A DNA stretch of 64,000 bases from an uncultured Eubacteriales bacterium (GCA_951800645.1 CATOIK010000008.1:33654-97653); one strand, 5' to 3'; counted from the stretch's first letter, positions 25,974 through 34,956 are shown. The notes: generated from the sequence alone by a model not told the origin. Translations and numbers: made by a program.

Positions 25974-27074
25974 ATGAGAAAGAGAATCTTATCTGCAACC
26001 CTGGCGGCAGCTATGGTAATGTCCTTAGCAGCATGCGGCGGCAGCAAGCCGGCAGAGGCCACTGCAGCACCGGCAGCCACTGAGGCGCCGGCAGAGACCG
26101 AAGCTCCCGCAGAGACGGAGGCAGAGACCGAAGCTCCCGCAGAGACGGAGGCAGAGACCGAGGCAGCAGCAGAGCCTATCACCTTAAACATCGCTTACAT
26201 GCCCAACTACGGAAGCCTTTGGTCCGTAACCACTGCTATCAACAAAGGTTATTTTGAGGAAGAAGGCATCACGGTAAACATGGTTGAGTTTGCAGACGGC
26301 CCCACCATTATTGCAGCAATGGAGTCCGGCAGCATCGATATGGGTTATATCGGCCAGGGGGCTCACAAGCTTTGCGTACAGGGTCAGGCTAAAATCTTTG
26401 CCCTGTCCCATGTCTCCAACGGTGACGCTTTGATCGGCGGTCCTGGCGTAGCTTCCATGGAAGACTTAAAGGGCAAGAAGGTTGCTTATTCTTCCGGAAC
26501 CTCCAGTGAGGACATCTTAAATAATGCACTGACAAAAGCAGGCATGACTGCTGCAGACATTGTTCCGGTTGACATGGACGCTTCCGGTATCGTAACCGCA
26601 ATGTTAAGCGGCGGTGTAGATGCATGCGCAACCTGGTCCCCAAACAGCTTAAAGATCATGGAAGAAGTAGAAGGCGCAACCAAGCTGGCTGACAACTTAA
26701 CCTTCTCCGATACCACCGTTTCTCTGGCAAGCTGGATTGTAACCTCCAAATATGCAGAAGAAAACCGTGATAAAATCCTGCGCTTCACCAGAGCTTTATA
26801 CAAGGCAATGGATTATGCAGCAGACGAGAATTACGAGGAAGTAGCAGGTTATGTGGCAAACCAGACCAAGACCGATGAGGAAAGCGTTTACGCTCAGCGG
26901 GGCGACGCAGACTGGCTGACCGGCAAGGAAGTAGCTGAGGGCGCAGAAGACGGTACTGTAGAGAACTACTACAAGATTCAGCAGGATAACTTCATCGCAT
27001 CCGGCCAGGTTGAGGCTGAGGTTCCGGTAGCAGATTATGTAATGCTGGATCTGATGGTTGAAGCAGGCAAGTAA
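25974..27074 (+). CDS. ABC substrate-binding lipoprotein, NMT1/SsuA/TauA type
   Basis: 366 residues with a lipoprotein signal ending at the lipobox LAAC (Cys21). A ~40-residue Ala/Glu/Thr/Pro linker includes an exact 30-bp tandem repeat. The periplasmic-binding domain of the NMT1-like group begins LNIAYMPNYGSLWSVTTAIN and contains MESGSIDMGYIGQGAH and VDACATWSPNSLKI. It captures the transported solute outside the membrane. Codon use is strongly biased as for a highly expressed gene. A terminator 42 bp downstream separates it from nagB-like. Confidence 0.92.
   Translation: MRKRILSATLAAAMVMSLAACGGSKPAEATAAPAATEAPAETEAPAETEAETEAPAETEAETEAAAEPITLNIAYMPNYGSLWSVTTAINKGYFEEEGITVNMVEFADGPTIIAAMESGSIDMGYIGQGAHKLCVQGQAKIFALSHVSNGDALIGGPGVASMEDLKGKKVAYSSGTSSEDILNNALTKAGMTAADIVPVDMDASGIVTAMLSGGVDACATWSPNSLKIMEEVEGATKLADNLTFSDTTVSLASWIVTSKYAEENRDKILRFTRALYKAMDYAADENYEEVAGYVANQTKTDEESVYAQRGDADWLTGKEVAEGAEDGTVENYYKIQQDNFIASGQVEAEVPVADYVMLDLMVEAGK
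26091..26160 (+). repeat. 30-bp tandem repeat in the lipoprotein linker
   Basis: Two exact 30-bp units (26091-26120, 26121-26150) and a 10-bp partial third encode AETEAPAETE-type linker residues. Copy number could change by slippage without breaking the frame. Confidence 0.9.
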
Positions 27075-27115
27075 GAATTAGTAAATCCTTAGAAGAATAA
27101 AAAAAGACCATAGTG

Positions 27116-27168
27116 AAAGAGTGTGTCCCAGAAGTGGCGTGTCGCGGCAGGGTGACACACTCTTTTCC
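27116..27168 (+). terminator. terminator or attenuator between transporter and nagB-like gene
   Basis: A perfect 12-bp stem (AAAGAGTGTGTC / GACACACTCTTT) with a 26-nt loop and a T-rich tail. Its position inside a run of co-directional genes suggests partial termination, lowering enzyme expression relative to the binding protein. Confidence 0.75.
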
Positions 27169-27229
27169 TTTGCTATACACCCCTGTATGGGCATTACCGG
27201 GCAAGGCCCGGAGAGATGGAGGCAGCATC

Positions 27230-28051
27230 ATGAGACATGAATATTACAGCTATACCAAAGAAGAACTGTTAAAATTTCCGAAAATTCCGTTAATCTGTAT
27301 GGCAGATAATGCCAGCGTCTTTAAAAAGATGGCGGAGCAGATGGTGGAGGAGATTGTAAAGCATAATGAGGCCGGAGAGAAGACCGTGTTTATCTGCCCT
27401 GTAGGGCCGGTAGGACAGTATCCCTACTTTGTAGACATGGTAAATGAGCAGAACATCAATTTGAAAAATGTCTGGTTCATCAACATGGACGAGTATTTAG
27501 ACGATAATAAAAAGTGGGTTTCCAAGGAGCATCCTTTAAGCTTCCGGGGCTTTATGGACCGTACCGTCTATACAAAGATAAAACAGGAACTGGTGATGCC
27601 GGAGAATCAGAGAGTATTCCCGGATCCGGAAAATTTAACCTACATTCCGGAGCTGATCGAGAAGCTGGGCGGCGTGGACATCTGCTTTGGCGGCATCGGC
27701 ATCAACGGCCATGTGGCCTTTAATGAGGCAGACCCATCACTGACCGGGGAAGAATTCCTGGCTCAGAAGACCCGGATACTTCCAATTTCCCCGGAAACCC
27801 GTGCTGCCAATGCGATTGGAGATTTTAACGGCGCACTGGAGGATATGCCTCACTACTGTGTAACCATCGGTATTTATGAGATTTCTCATGCCAGAAAAAT
27901 CCGGTTAGGCTGTTTCCGCAACTGGCACCGTGCTGTAGTCCGCAGAGCTGCTTACGGTGAGCCAACGGCAGAGTTTCCGGTAAGTCTTCTGCAGAGTCAT
28001 CCGGATATTACCCTGACTTTCACAGATTTTGTGGCAGCCAGAGAAGACTGA
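27230..28051 (+). CDS. NagB-family sugar-phosphate isomerase/deaminase, variant active site
   Basis: 273 residues of the glucosamine-6-phosphate deaminase/isomerase family. The general-base motif FINMDEYLDD (Asp72 of E. coli NagB) is kept. The second motif reads GGIGINGHVAFNE where NagB has GxGxDGHIAFNE, so the catalytic Asp141 position is Asn while the His and Glu remain. The C-terminal phosphate-binding region also differs (CFRNWHRAVVRRAAYG). It may isomerise or deaminate a sugar phosphate other than glucosamine 6-phosphate. ATG 27230 follows GATGGAGG; the open frame extends upstream through the terminator but has no usable start there. Confidence 0.85.
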   Translation: MRHEYYSYTKEELLKFPKIPLICMADNASVFKKMAEQMVEEIVKHNEAGEKTVFICPVGPVGQYPYFVDMVNEQNINLKNVWFINMDEYLDDNKKWVSKEHPLSFRGFMDRTVYTKIKQELVMPENQRVFPDPENLTYIPELIEKLGGVDICFGGIGINGHVAFNEADPSLTGEEFLAQKTRILPISPETRAANAIGDFNGALEDMPHYCVTIGIYEISHARKIRLGCFRNWHRAVVRRAAYGEPTAEFPVSLLQSHPDITLTFTDFVAARED

Positions 28052-28075
28052 TCGAATTTCTGGAAAGGAGCAGAT

Positions 28076-29230
28076 ATGAAAACATTGTTAAAAGGCGGTC
28101 TGGTGTACCGGAATCATCAGTTTGAGAAAGCAGACCTTTTGATGGAGGACGGCATCATCAAAAAAATCGGCAAAGGTCTTTCGGCGGAAGGGGCAGAAGT
28201 TTTTTCCATGGAAGGAAAGAAGCTGGTTCCCGGATTTATTGATATTCACACTCACGGCTCTGCCGGAGTGGATGTAAATGCAGCTACAAAAGAGGATTTT
28301 GAGAAAATCTGCAAATTCCAGGCCAGCCAGGGAACCACCAGCTTTTTAGGCTCTGTACTGACCGATACCAGAGAGCAGACTTTGTGGTGCATTGACCAGT
28401 ATAACCAGTGGAAGGCTATGGAGCATGAGGGGGCAACTCTGATGGGTATTCATCTGGAAGGGCCGTTTCTGGCGGCGGAGTATAAGGGCGCTATGCCGGA
28501 GCATCTGCTTCAGAAGCCTAATATGGAGCTGTTAAAGGAGTATCAGCAGGCAGCAGGCGGAGACATCCGCTATATTACGGTTTCACCGGAGGTAGAGGGG
28601 ATTCCGGAATTTATTCCAGACATGAAAAGCCTGGGCATTGTGGTGGCTATCGGCCACTCCGGTGCAGACTATGAGACAGCCATGAAGGCCATCAAAAACG
28701 GCGCTGCAGCAGCTACCCATACCGGCAATGCCATGAAACTTCTTCATCAGCACTTCCCGGCTATCTGGGGAGCAGTGCTGGAGGACGATGAGGTTTACTG
28801 CGAGGTGATCTGCGATGGCCGTCATCTTCATCCGGGCACAGTGCGGCTGATTTTAAAGACCAAAGGTTACGACCGCGTGGTGGCTATTACCGATTCCATT
28901 ATGGCGGCAGGACTGCCGGACGGCCAGTACAAGCTGGGAGTCAATGATGTGGTGGTAGTAGACGGAGACGCCAAGCTGGCAGATACTGGCGTGCGGGCAG
29001 GAAGTACCCTGACTACCGGAAAGGCACTGACAAATCTTCTGGCCTTTACCGGAAAGCCGTTAGAAGATATTCTTCCTCTGCTGACGGAGAATCCGGCAAA
29101 GCTTCTGGGATTGGACGGCCGGATTGGATTCCTGGAAGAAGGAAGAGACGCAGATGTGGTGGCTTTAGATGAGGCAAACCATGTGGCAGATACATTTGCC
29201 AAAGGGAAATATTGTTACCATGCATCATAA
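28076..29230 (+). CDS. NagA-family amidohydrolase (N-acetyl-amino-sugar-phosphate deacetylase-like)
   Basis: 384 residues of the N-acetylglucosamine-6-phosphate deacetylase family. Metal and catalytic motifs are FIDIHTHGSAG, HLEGPF (Glu ligand, ~residue 128), AIGHSGADYE, ATHTGNAM, CDGRHLHP and the catalytic aspartate in AITDSIMAAG. After NAM, E. coli NagA has a GREPG segment whose arginine binds the substrate phosphate; here the segment is LLHQHFPAIWG with no arginine, so the substrate may differ. It sits 24 bp after the NagB-like gene and 21 bp before the TIM-like gene. A deacetylase plus isomerase pair points to amino-sugar breakdown. Confidence 0.88.
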   Translation: MKTLLKGGLVYRNHQFEKADLLMEDGIIKKIGKGLSAEGAEVFSMEGKKLVPGFIDIHTHGSAGVDVNAATKEDFEKICKFQASQGTTSFLGSVLTDTREQTLWCIDQYNQWKAMEHEGATLMGIHLEGPFLAAEYKGAMPEHLLQKPNMELLKEYQQAAGGDIRYITVSPEVEGIPEFIPDMKSLGIVVAIGHSGADYETAMKAIKNGAAAATHTGNAMKLLHQHFPAIWGAVLEDDEVYCEVICDGRHLHPGTVRLILKTKGYDRVVAITDSIMAAGLPDGQYKLGVNDVVVVDGDAKLADTGVRAGSTLTTGKALTNLLAFTGKPLEDILPLLTENPAKLLGLDGRIGFLEEGRDADVVALDEANHVADTFAKGKYCYHAS

Positions 29231-29251
29231 TTTTTGAGAGAGGGACGACAA

Positions 29252-30088
29252 ATGAAACATATATATTTAAACTTAAAGCGGTTTGACATCCCAAAAGAAT
29301 ACGGCGGCGTAAACAGCATTGCTCCTGTGGCGGAGTATGGCTCTTACATTATAAAAAACACCCAGGAGCAGTTAAAGGCCTATGACCCGTCTGAGGTGGA
29401 GTTTGCCATATATTTCCAGGAGGCTCACCTGATCTCTGCAGTGGGGGCACTTTGCGAGAACAGCCCGGTGGTGGTAGGATGCCAGAGCGTATACCGGGAT
29501 GATACGGCAGTAGGCGGCAATTTTGGCGCCTTCACCAGCAATCGGACTGCCAATGCTGCCAAGGCGCTGGGCTGCGGCTCTGTGCTGATTGGCCACTGCG
29601 AGGAGCGGAGAGACAAGGCCGGAATTCTGGCTGAGGCGGGAGTAACGGACACGGCAGCGGTAAATCGTCTGCTGAATAAGGAAATTAAGGCGGCTGTAAA
29701 GGCAGGCTTAAAGGTGCTTTACTGCATCGGCGAGTCGTCAGAGGAGCAGGATAAGTGGCAGGAGGTTCTGCGGGAGCAGTTAGAGACTGGTCTGGACGGC
29801 GTAGATAAGAGCCAGGTGGTTATCGCCTATGAGCCGATTTGGGCCATTGGGCCTGGCAAGATTCCGCCGGATACAGCTTACATTACGAAAATCGGCGCCT
29901 TTGTAAAAGAAGTGACAGGCGGTATGGATGTGGTGTACGGCGGCGGTCTGAAAACGGACAATGCAGAAATGCTGGCGTCTATTCCGGTGATTGACGGCGG
30001 CCTGATCGCATTGACCCGGTTTAGCGGAGACATTGGTTTTTATCCGGAGGAGTATCTGGAAATTATCAGAACATATACAGGAAAATAA
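29252..30088 (+). CDS. triose-phosphate-isomerase-like enzyme, divergent
   Basis: 278 residues with the TIM barrel landmarks: N-x-K near the N-terminus (LNLKRF), the catalytic histidine in LIGHCEERR, the catalytic glutamate in AYEPIWAIGPGK and a YGGGLKTDN loop. It departs from housekeeping TpiA: GHSERR is GHCEERR, and the loop-8 phosphate-binding GG (GGASL) is replaced by GGLIALTRF. Divergent TIMs of this kind occur in sugar-catabolic operons, for example erythrulose-phosphate isomerases. Start ATG 29252 has GAGAGAGGG upstream; the TTG at 29234 would lose it. Confidence 0.85.
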   Translation: MKHIYLNLKRFDIPKEYGGVNSIAPVAEYGSYIIKNTQEQLKAYDPSEVEFAIYFQEAHLISAVGALCENSPVVVGCQSVYRDDTAVGGNFGAFTSNRTANAAKALGCGSVLIGHCEERRDKAGILAEAGVTDTAAVNRLLNKEIKAAVKAGLKVLYCIGESSEEQDKWQEVLREQLETGLDGVDKSQVVIAYEPIWAIGPGKIPPDTAYITKIGAFVKEVTGGMDVVYGGGLKTDNAEMLASIPVIDGGLIALTRFSGDIGFYPEEYLEIIRTYTGK

Positions 30089-30151
30089 TGAGGACGGCAA
30101 AAAGATGGATCGTCCTTTTCATACAAACTTCAATTAAGGAGGAATTACCCT

Positions 30152-31642
30152 ATGAAATTGTCATTTGAATATGGTCAGGGTCTGATGGCGGCAGAGCTGC
30201 CGGACAGCACTGACATCTTTATACCAGGAGAGACGGTAGCAGACCCGCCCTGCATCCCGGAGGACCAGATTGAAGCAAAGACATTGGAATCCATCCGTAA
30301 TCCTATGGGCATGGAGCCTCTTTCTGAACTGGCTCACAAAGGTTCCAAGGTAACCATCATCTTCCCGGACCGGGTAAAAGGCGGCGAGCAGGCCACTTCT
30401 CACCGGAAGGTATCCATCCGTCTGATTCTGCAGGAGCTTTACGCAGCAGGAGTGGAGAAAAAGGACATTCTTTTGATCTGCTCCAACGGCCTGCACCGGA
30501 GAAATACGGAAGCAGAGATTCGGGGCGTGCTGGGAGATGAGCTGTTCAACGAGTTCTGGTACAGCCATCAGATTATTAACCATGACAGTGAAGACTACGA
30601 GCACATGGTTGATTTAGGCACTACAGACCGGGGAGATCCGGTTCTGATGAACAAATATGTATATGACAGCGATGTAGCTATTTTGATCGGTCACACCCAG
30701 GGCAACCCCTACGGCGGCTATTCCGGCGGCTACAAACACTGCGCTACCGGTATTACCCACTGGCGCTCCATTGCTTCCCATCATGTTCCGGAGGTTATGC
30801 ACCGCAAAGACTTTACACCGGTCAGCGGCAAATCTCTGATGCGGACCAAGTTTGACGAAATCGGCATGCACATGGAAAAATGCATGGGCAAAAAGTTTTT
30901 CTGCTGCGATGCAGTGCTGGATACCAAGTCTCGTCAGATTGAGATTAACAGCGGCTATGCAAAGGTGATGCAGCCTCATTCCTGGATTACGGCAGACAAG
31001 CGGACATATGTGCCGTGGGCAGAGAAAAAGTACGATGTAATGATTTTTGGTATGCCTCAGTTCTTCCATTATGGAGAGGGCATGGGAACCAACCCCATTA
31101 TGATGATGCAGGCTATTTCTGCTCAGGTTATCCGTCACAAACGGATTATGAGCGACAACTGCGTGATCATCTGCGCCTCTATCTGCAACGGCTACTTCCA
31201 CGATGAGCTGTGGCCCTATACCAGAGAGATGTACGACATGTTCCAGAAAGACTACATGAACACTCTGCCGGATATGAACCGCTACGGCGAGCTGTTTGCT
31301 ACGAACGAGGACTATATCCGCCAGTACCGCTTCGGCAATGCGTTCCATCCGTTCCACGGCTTCTCCATGATTTCCTGCGCTCATATTGCAGAGATGAACA
31401 CCTCCGCAATCTATATCTGCGGCGCTCAGGCACCTGGATATGCAAGAGGCATGGGTATGAAGACCAGAGCCACCATTGAGGAGGCCTTAGCAGATGCCAA
31501 GAAGAAATATGTAGGACCTGACCCCAACATCCTGGCTCTGCCTCAGACCTTCAAATTAAGCGCCGTTCATCTGATGATGAAGGACGAAGTATACGAAGGA
31601 AAAGGCGCCGAAGACAGCCATTGCTGCCACCATCATATGTAA
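30152..31642 (+). CDS. LarA-family (nickel-pincer) racemase/epimerase-like protein
   Basis: 496 residues, longer than lactate racemase LarA (~425). LarA features are LICSNGLHRRNTEAE (His108 equivalent) and GGYSGGYKHCATGI (lysine that carries the nickel-pincer nucleotide). Where LarA has PHYFAGFSGG, this protein has NPYGGYSGG, so the second catalytic histidine seems replaced by Asn. The C-terminus ends in DSHCCHHHM, a possible nickel-binding tail. LarA homologues epimerise 2-hydroxy acids, including sugar acids. No cofactor genes (larBCE) are in the window. Last gene before a strong terminator. Confidence 0.85.
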   Translation: MKLSFEYGQGLMAAELPDSTDIFIPGETVADPPCIPEDQIEAKTLESIRNPMGMEPLSELAHKGSKVTIIFPDRVKGGEQATSHRKVSIRLILQELYAAGVEKKDILLICSNGLHRRNTEAEIRGVLGDELFNEFWYSHQIINHDSEDYEHMVDLGTTDRGDPVLMNKYVYDSDVAILIGHTQGNPYGGYSGGYKHCATGITHWRSIASHHVPEVMHRKDFTPVSGKSLMRTKFDEIGMHMEKCMGKKFFCCDAVLDTKSRQIEINSGYAKVMQPHSWITADKRTYVPWAEKKYDVMIFGMPQFFHYGEGMGTNPIMMMQAISAQVIRHKRIMSDNCVIICASICNGYFHDELWPYTREMYDMFQKDYMNTLPDMNRYGELFATNEDYIRQYRFGNAFHPFHGFSMISCAHIAEMNTSAIYICGAQAPGYARGMGMKTRATIEEALADAKKKYVGPDPNILALPQTFKLSAVHLMMKDEVYEGKGAEDSHCCHHHM

Positions 31643-31654
31643 AAAAAGGAGTTC

Positions 31655-31690
31655 GCCCCGGCGTGAGAATCCGCCGGGGCGCTTTCTTTT
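31655..31690 (+). terminator. terminator of the NagB/NagA/TIM/LarA-like operon
   Basis: GCCCCGGCG, 8-nt loop, CGCCGGGGC, then GCTTTCTTTTT. Confidence 0.9.
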
Positions 31691-31694
31691 TATA

Positions 31695-31723
31695 TTGACT
31701 TTTTCAAAATTCAGTGCTATCTT
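31695..31723 (+). promoter_or_regulatory. promoter of second ABC transporter operon
   Basis: TTGACT, a 17-bp spacer and TATCTT, immediately after the previous terminator. Confidence 0.65.
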
Positions 31724-31730
31724 ATAAACA

Positions 31731-31863
31731 TAAGGAAAAGTGATAAGAGCTATACTAATTATTAGAAAGACTGTTTAATAAGAGCGCATCTTGCTTATGA
31801 ATGAACGGCCTTTTTTCGTTGCCTGAACATGGCGTCTGCTCTTTTTCCAGAAAAACGGCAAAG
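31731..31863 (+). other. structured 5' leader with possible attenuator
   Basis: About 130 nt of untranslated leader. AAGAGC near 31780 can pair with GCTCTTTTT near 31838-31846, giving a terminator-like structure. The same 5' arm can instead pair locally (ATAAG..CTTAT), giving a possible anti-terminator. No known riboswitch class is recognised. Confidence 0.35.
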
Positions 31864-31880
31864 AAAGGTTGGTAGAACCC

Positions 31881-32714
31881 GTGCTTGAGAAAAAAACAAA
31901 AATCTATTGGCTGTTTATTCTGCCAGGCTGCATCTTCCTGGCAGTGTTCATGCTGATTCCCCTGTTTACTTTAATCATGCAGACTTTCTTCAATGAGGCA
32001 GGGAGCTTTTCTCTGACAGGTTATTTAAGCCTCTTGGAGAGCACATACTTTAAACAGGTATTTGAGCGGAGTATCCGGCTGAGCCTGATCAGTACCCTGG
32101 CCTGTGCAGTTTTAGGGTTCCCTACTGCCTACTATATTTCCAAATACTCCAAAAACAAGGGAATGTTAATGGCTCTGGCCGTATTCCCCATGTTTACCAG
32201 CCCGGTTATCCGTTCCTTTAGCTGGATGGTTATCCTGGGCAAGAAAGGCTTTGTCAACAAGCTCCTGGTAGATATTGGTCTGGTAGACAAGCCGTTAAGC
32301 CTTCTCTACAATGAGTTTTCCATGGTGGTTGGTTTTATCCAGCTATTCCTTCCTCTGATGATTCTGTCCTTGATCGGCATCATGGACAACATTTCCGAGG
32401 ATCTGAACCTGGCAGCAGGAAACCTGGGCGCTTCCAAAGCAAAGACCTTCCGCTATGTAGTCCTTCCTTTAAGTATTCCCGGTCTGGTAACCGGAAGCGT
32501 GCTGGTGTTTACTGGCTGCCTGACAGCCTACACCACCCCTCAGTTGTTAGGCGGAACCGACACCAGGGTGCTGGCTACCATGATTTATCAGCAGGCCATG
32601 TCTTTGGGAGACTGGACGCAGGCGTCGGTGGTGGCAGTGATTATGATCGTGGTGACTATGCTGGTTTCCAGCGGCATCAACGCTGTCAGCAGAAAATTAA
32701 ACCCCACCCTGTAA
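31881..32714 (+). CDS. ABC transporter permease, spermidine/iron (PotB) type
   Basis: 277 residues from GTG 31881, with six membrane segments and the EAA loop LAAGNLGASKAKTFRYVVLP. The AAAGG ribosome binding site is 12 bp upstream; the in-frame TTG at 31869 directly abuts that site and cannot use it. First gene of an unusual order: permease, ATPase, binding protein, second permease. Confidence 0.88.
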   Translation: MLEKKTKIYWLFILPGCIFLAVFMLIPLFTLIMQTFFNEAGSFSLTGYLSLLESTYFKQVFERSIRLSLISTLACAVLGFPTAYYISKYSKNKGMLMALAVFPMFTSPVIRSFSWMVILGKKGFVNKLLVDIGLVDKPLSLLYNEFSMVVGFIQLFLPLMILSLIGIMDNISEDLNLAAGNLGASKAKTFRYVVLPLSIPGLVTGSVLVFTGCLTAYTTPQLLGGTDTRVLATMIYQQAMSLGDWTQASVVAVIMIVVTMLVSSGINAVSRKLNPTL

Positions 32715-32757
32715 GGACAGAATAAACATTGGAAGAGAGAAGATAAAGGAGAATACT

Positions 32758-33795
32758 ATGGCACTGTTAGAATTGCAGAAAATTACTGCAGGATATGACA
32801 ATAATGTAATTTTAAAGGATCTGGACTTTCAGGTGGAGAAGGGGGAGCTGGTTTCCCTGTTAGGCTCCAGCGGCTGCGGCAAGACCACCACCCTGCGGCT
32901 GATCGCAGGCTTTTCCTCCCCTATGGACGGAAAGTTTATCTTCAATGGTCAGGATTATACCAGGGTTCCCTTAAATAAGCGGAACTTCGGCTTTGTGTTC
33001 CAGAGCTATGCCCTGTTCCCCCACATGACTGTTTTTGACAATGTGGCTTTCGGCTTAAAGATGCGGAAACTGCCTCAGGACCAGATTAAAAAAGAAGTAA
33101 TGGAGATGCTGGAGACTGTAGACTTAAAGGGTTTTGAGAACCGGTTTCCCAAGGAGATGTCCGGCGGTCAGCGTCAGCGGGTAGCGCTGGCAAGAGCTTT
33201 GGTCATCAAACCGGATCTGCTGCTTTTGGACGAGCCTTTAAGTAACCTGGACGCCAAGCTGCGGGTAAAGATGCGTGTTGAGATTCGCCGTCTGCAGCAG
33301 AAGTTCGGCTTTACTGCCATCTATGTTACCCACGACCAGGAGGAGTGCTTTGCTATTTCTGATAAGGTAGCTATTATGAACCATGGCGTCATTGAGCAGA
33401 TGGATACTCCTTCCGCTATTTACAATCATCCAAAGACTGAGTTTATTGCCCACTTTGTAGGCTTTGAGAATTTCCTGGATTTGAAAAAGAGTGAGACAGC
33501 AGGAGAGTATGTAGCTGTAGACGGTTCTAAGATTACCGTGGCAGAGCCGAAAGAGGGAGATTCGTTCCGCGCCTGCATCCGTCCGGAGGACATCCAGATT
33601 ATTCCGGAAGGCAGCCAGGGCGTAAACCCCATCCAGGGAGAAATTGCAGTAAGTACCTTCCTTGGAAAGCGCCACCAGTACAATGTGCGGACAGCCGTTG
33701 GGGAGCTGGAGGTCAGTGCAGACCAGGAAAGTGTTTACCAGGTGGGAGATAAGGTTACCTTATCTCTGGCACCTAATAAAATTATTTTGCTGTAA
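32758..33795 (+). CDS. ABC transporter ATP-binding protein (PotA type)
   Basis: 345 residues. Walker A GSSGCGKTT (~residue 36), Q-loop VFQSYALFPHMTV, signature MSGGQRQRVALARAL, Walker B LLLDEPLSNLDAK, switch ATYVTHDQEE-like IYVTHDQEE. The C-terminal ~110 residues form the TOBE regulatory domain (IRPEDIQI), typical of spermidine, iron and phosphonate importers. Confidence 0.94.
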   Translation: MALLELQKITAGYDNNVILKDLDFQVEKGELVSLLGSSGCGKTTTLRLIAGFSSPMDGKFIFNGQDYTRVPLNKRNFGFVFQSYALFPHMTVFDNVAFGLKMRKLPQDQIKKEVMEMLETVDLKGFENRFPKEMSGGQRQRVALARALVIKPDLLLLDEPLSNLDAKLRVKMRVEIRRLQQKFGFTAIYVTHDQEECFAISDKVAIMNHGVIEQMDTPSAIYNHPKTEFIAHFVGFENFLDLKKSETAGEYVAVDGSKITVAEPKEGDSFRACIRPEDIQIIPEGSQGVNPIQGEIAVSTFLGKRHQYNVRTAVGELEVSADQESVYQVGDKVTLSLAPNKIILL

Positions 33796-33813
33796 TGCAA
33801 AGGAGAGAAGATT

Positions 33814-34956
33814 ATGAAGAAAAAATTACTGAGCGTTGTGCTGACTGCTGCTATGGCAGCATCTTTAACTGCATGCGGCGGTTCTGAGCCGGCAGAGACT
33901 ACGGCTGCTGAAACCACTGCCGCCGAGGCTGCAGGCGAAGCAGAGGAATCTGGTGCTGAGAGCGGCGAGGCTGCTTCTCTGGGTAACTTTGAGGGCCAGG
34001 AGCTGAGCGTTTCCACCTTTTCTTTCAACGCAGAGCTGCTTCAGAAGAATGTCTATGACCCCTTCATGGAAGCAACCGGCTGCAAGCTGATTGTAGAAGG
34101 CGGCAAGAACGCAGAGCGTGTTACCAAGATTAAAGAGACTCCGGAAAATTATGATGTAGTTATTATCGGCGATGCATTCGTAGCAGACCTGGCTGACGCC
34201 GGTGTGCTGGAAGAAACGGACTACAGCGGTCTGAGCAATATGGAAGCATTGTACGACAATGCAAAAGCTCCCTTCGGCGAGCAGTACGGCCCGGCCTACA
34301 CCTTCAACCGTCTGGGTATCGTATATGACAAGTCTTACTGCCCCATTGAGATTACTTCCTGGGCTGATTTGTGGAATCCGGAGTTAGAGGGCGCTATCGC
34401 CATTCCGGACATTACTACCACTTCCGGCCCCCTGTTCTACTATGCAACTGCACAGATGGAGGGCCTGACTCCCGGTGAGGACGACGACGCAATCTTTGCA
34501 AAGCTGGCTGAGTTAAAGCCCAATGTAATGAAGACCTATACCAGCGCAAATGATACCATCACCATGTTAAATCAGGGTGAGATTTCTGTTGCAGTTCTGT
34601 TAGACTTTTCCTACACTGCAGCAAAGTCCGCTTCTGAGGATTATGTTTGGGTAGACCCGGCTGAGGGAAGCTGGAGCGGCTACAACACCTTAAACATCAT
34701 AAAGGGCTGTGAGAATATGGAGCTGGCTAAGGCGTTTATTGACTTCTACTTATCCAAGGAAGTACAGCTGGCAGAGGCATTAGACGGCGTAGATTCTCCG
34801 GTTCGCATGGATGTAGAGCTGACCCCGGAGCAGTCTGCTAACTTCACCTACGGCAAAGAGATGATTGACAGCCTGTTAATTCCGGACTGGAACGCCATTA
34901 ACCAGAACAAGGCTGGCTGGACTGCAAAATGGAATGAATTATTCTCTGTTCAGTAA
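33814..34956 (+). CDS. ABC substrate-binding lipoprotein (PotD/iron-type)
   Basis: 380 residues, lipobox LTAC (Cys21), then a ~35-residue Ala/Glu/Thr linker. The binding domain (from LSVSTFSFNAELL) belongs to the PotD/FbpA-like group, with YDVVIIGDAF, GPAYTFNRLGIVYDKS, ITSWADLWNPELEG and LAKAFIDFYLS. PotD polyamine-site residues are not clearly present, so the substrate is open. Codon use is strongly biased, suggesting high expression. Confidence 0.92.
   Translation: MKKKLLSVVLTAAMAASLTACGGSEPAETTAAETTAAEAAGEAEESGAESGEAASLGNFEGQELSVSTFSFNAELLQKNVYDPFMEATGCKLIVEGGKNAERVTKIKETPENYDVVIIGDAFVADLADAGVLEETDYSGLSNMEALYDNAKAPFGEQYGPAYTFNRLGIVYDKSYCPIEITSWADLWNPELEGAIAIPDITTTSGPLFYYATAQMEGLTPGEDDDAIFAKLAELKPNVMKTYTSANDTITMLNQGEISVAVLLDFSYTAAKSASEDYVWVDPAEGSWSGYNTLNIIKGCENMELAKAFIDFYLSKEVQLAEALDGVDSPVRMDVELTPEQSANFTYGKEMIDSLLIPDWNAINQNKAGWTAKWNELFSVQ

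Noticed and set aside
30614..31384. 256-codon open frame antisense to the LarA-like gene
   Set aside because: Composition-driven shadow of a conserved coding sequence.
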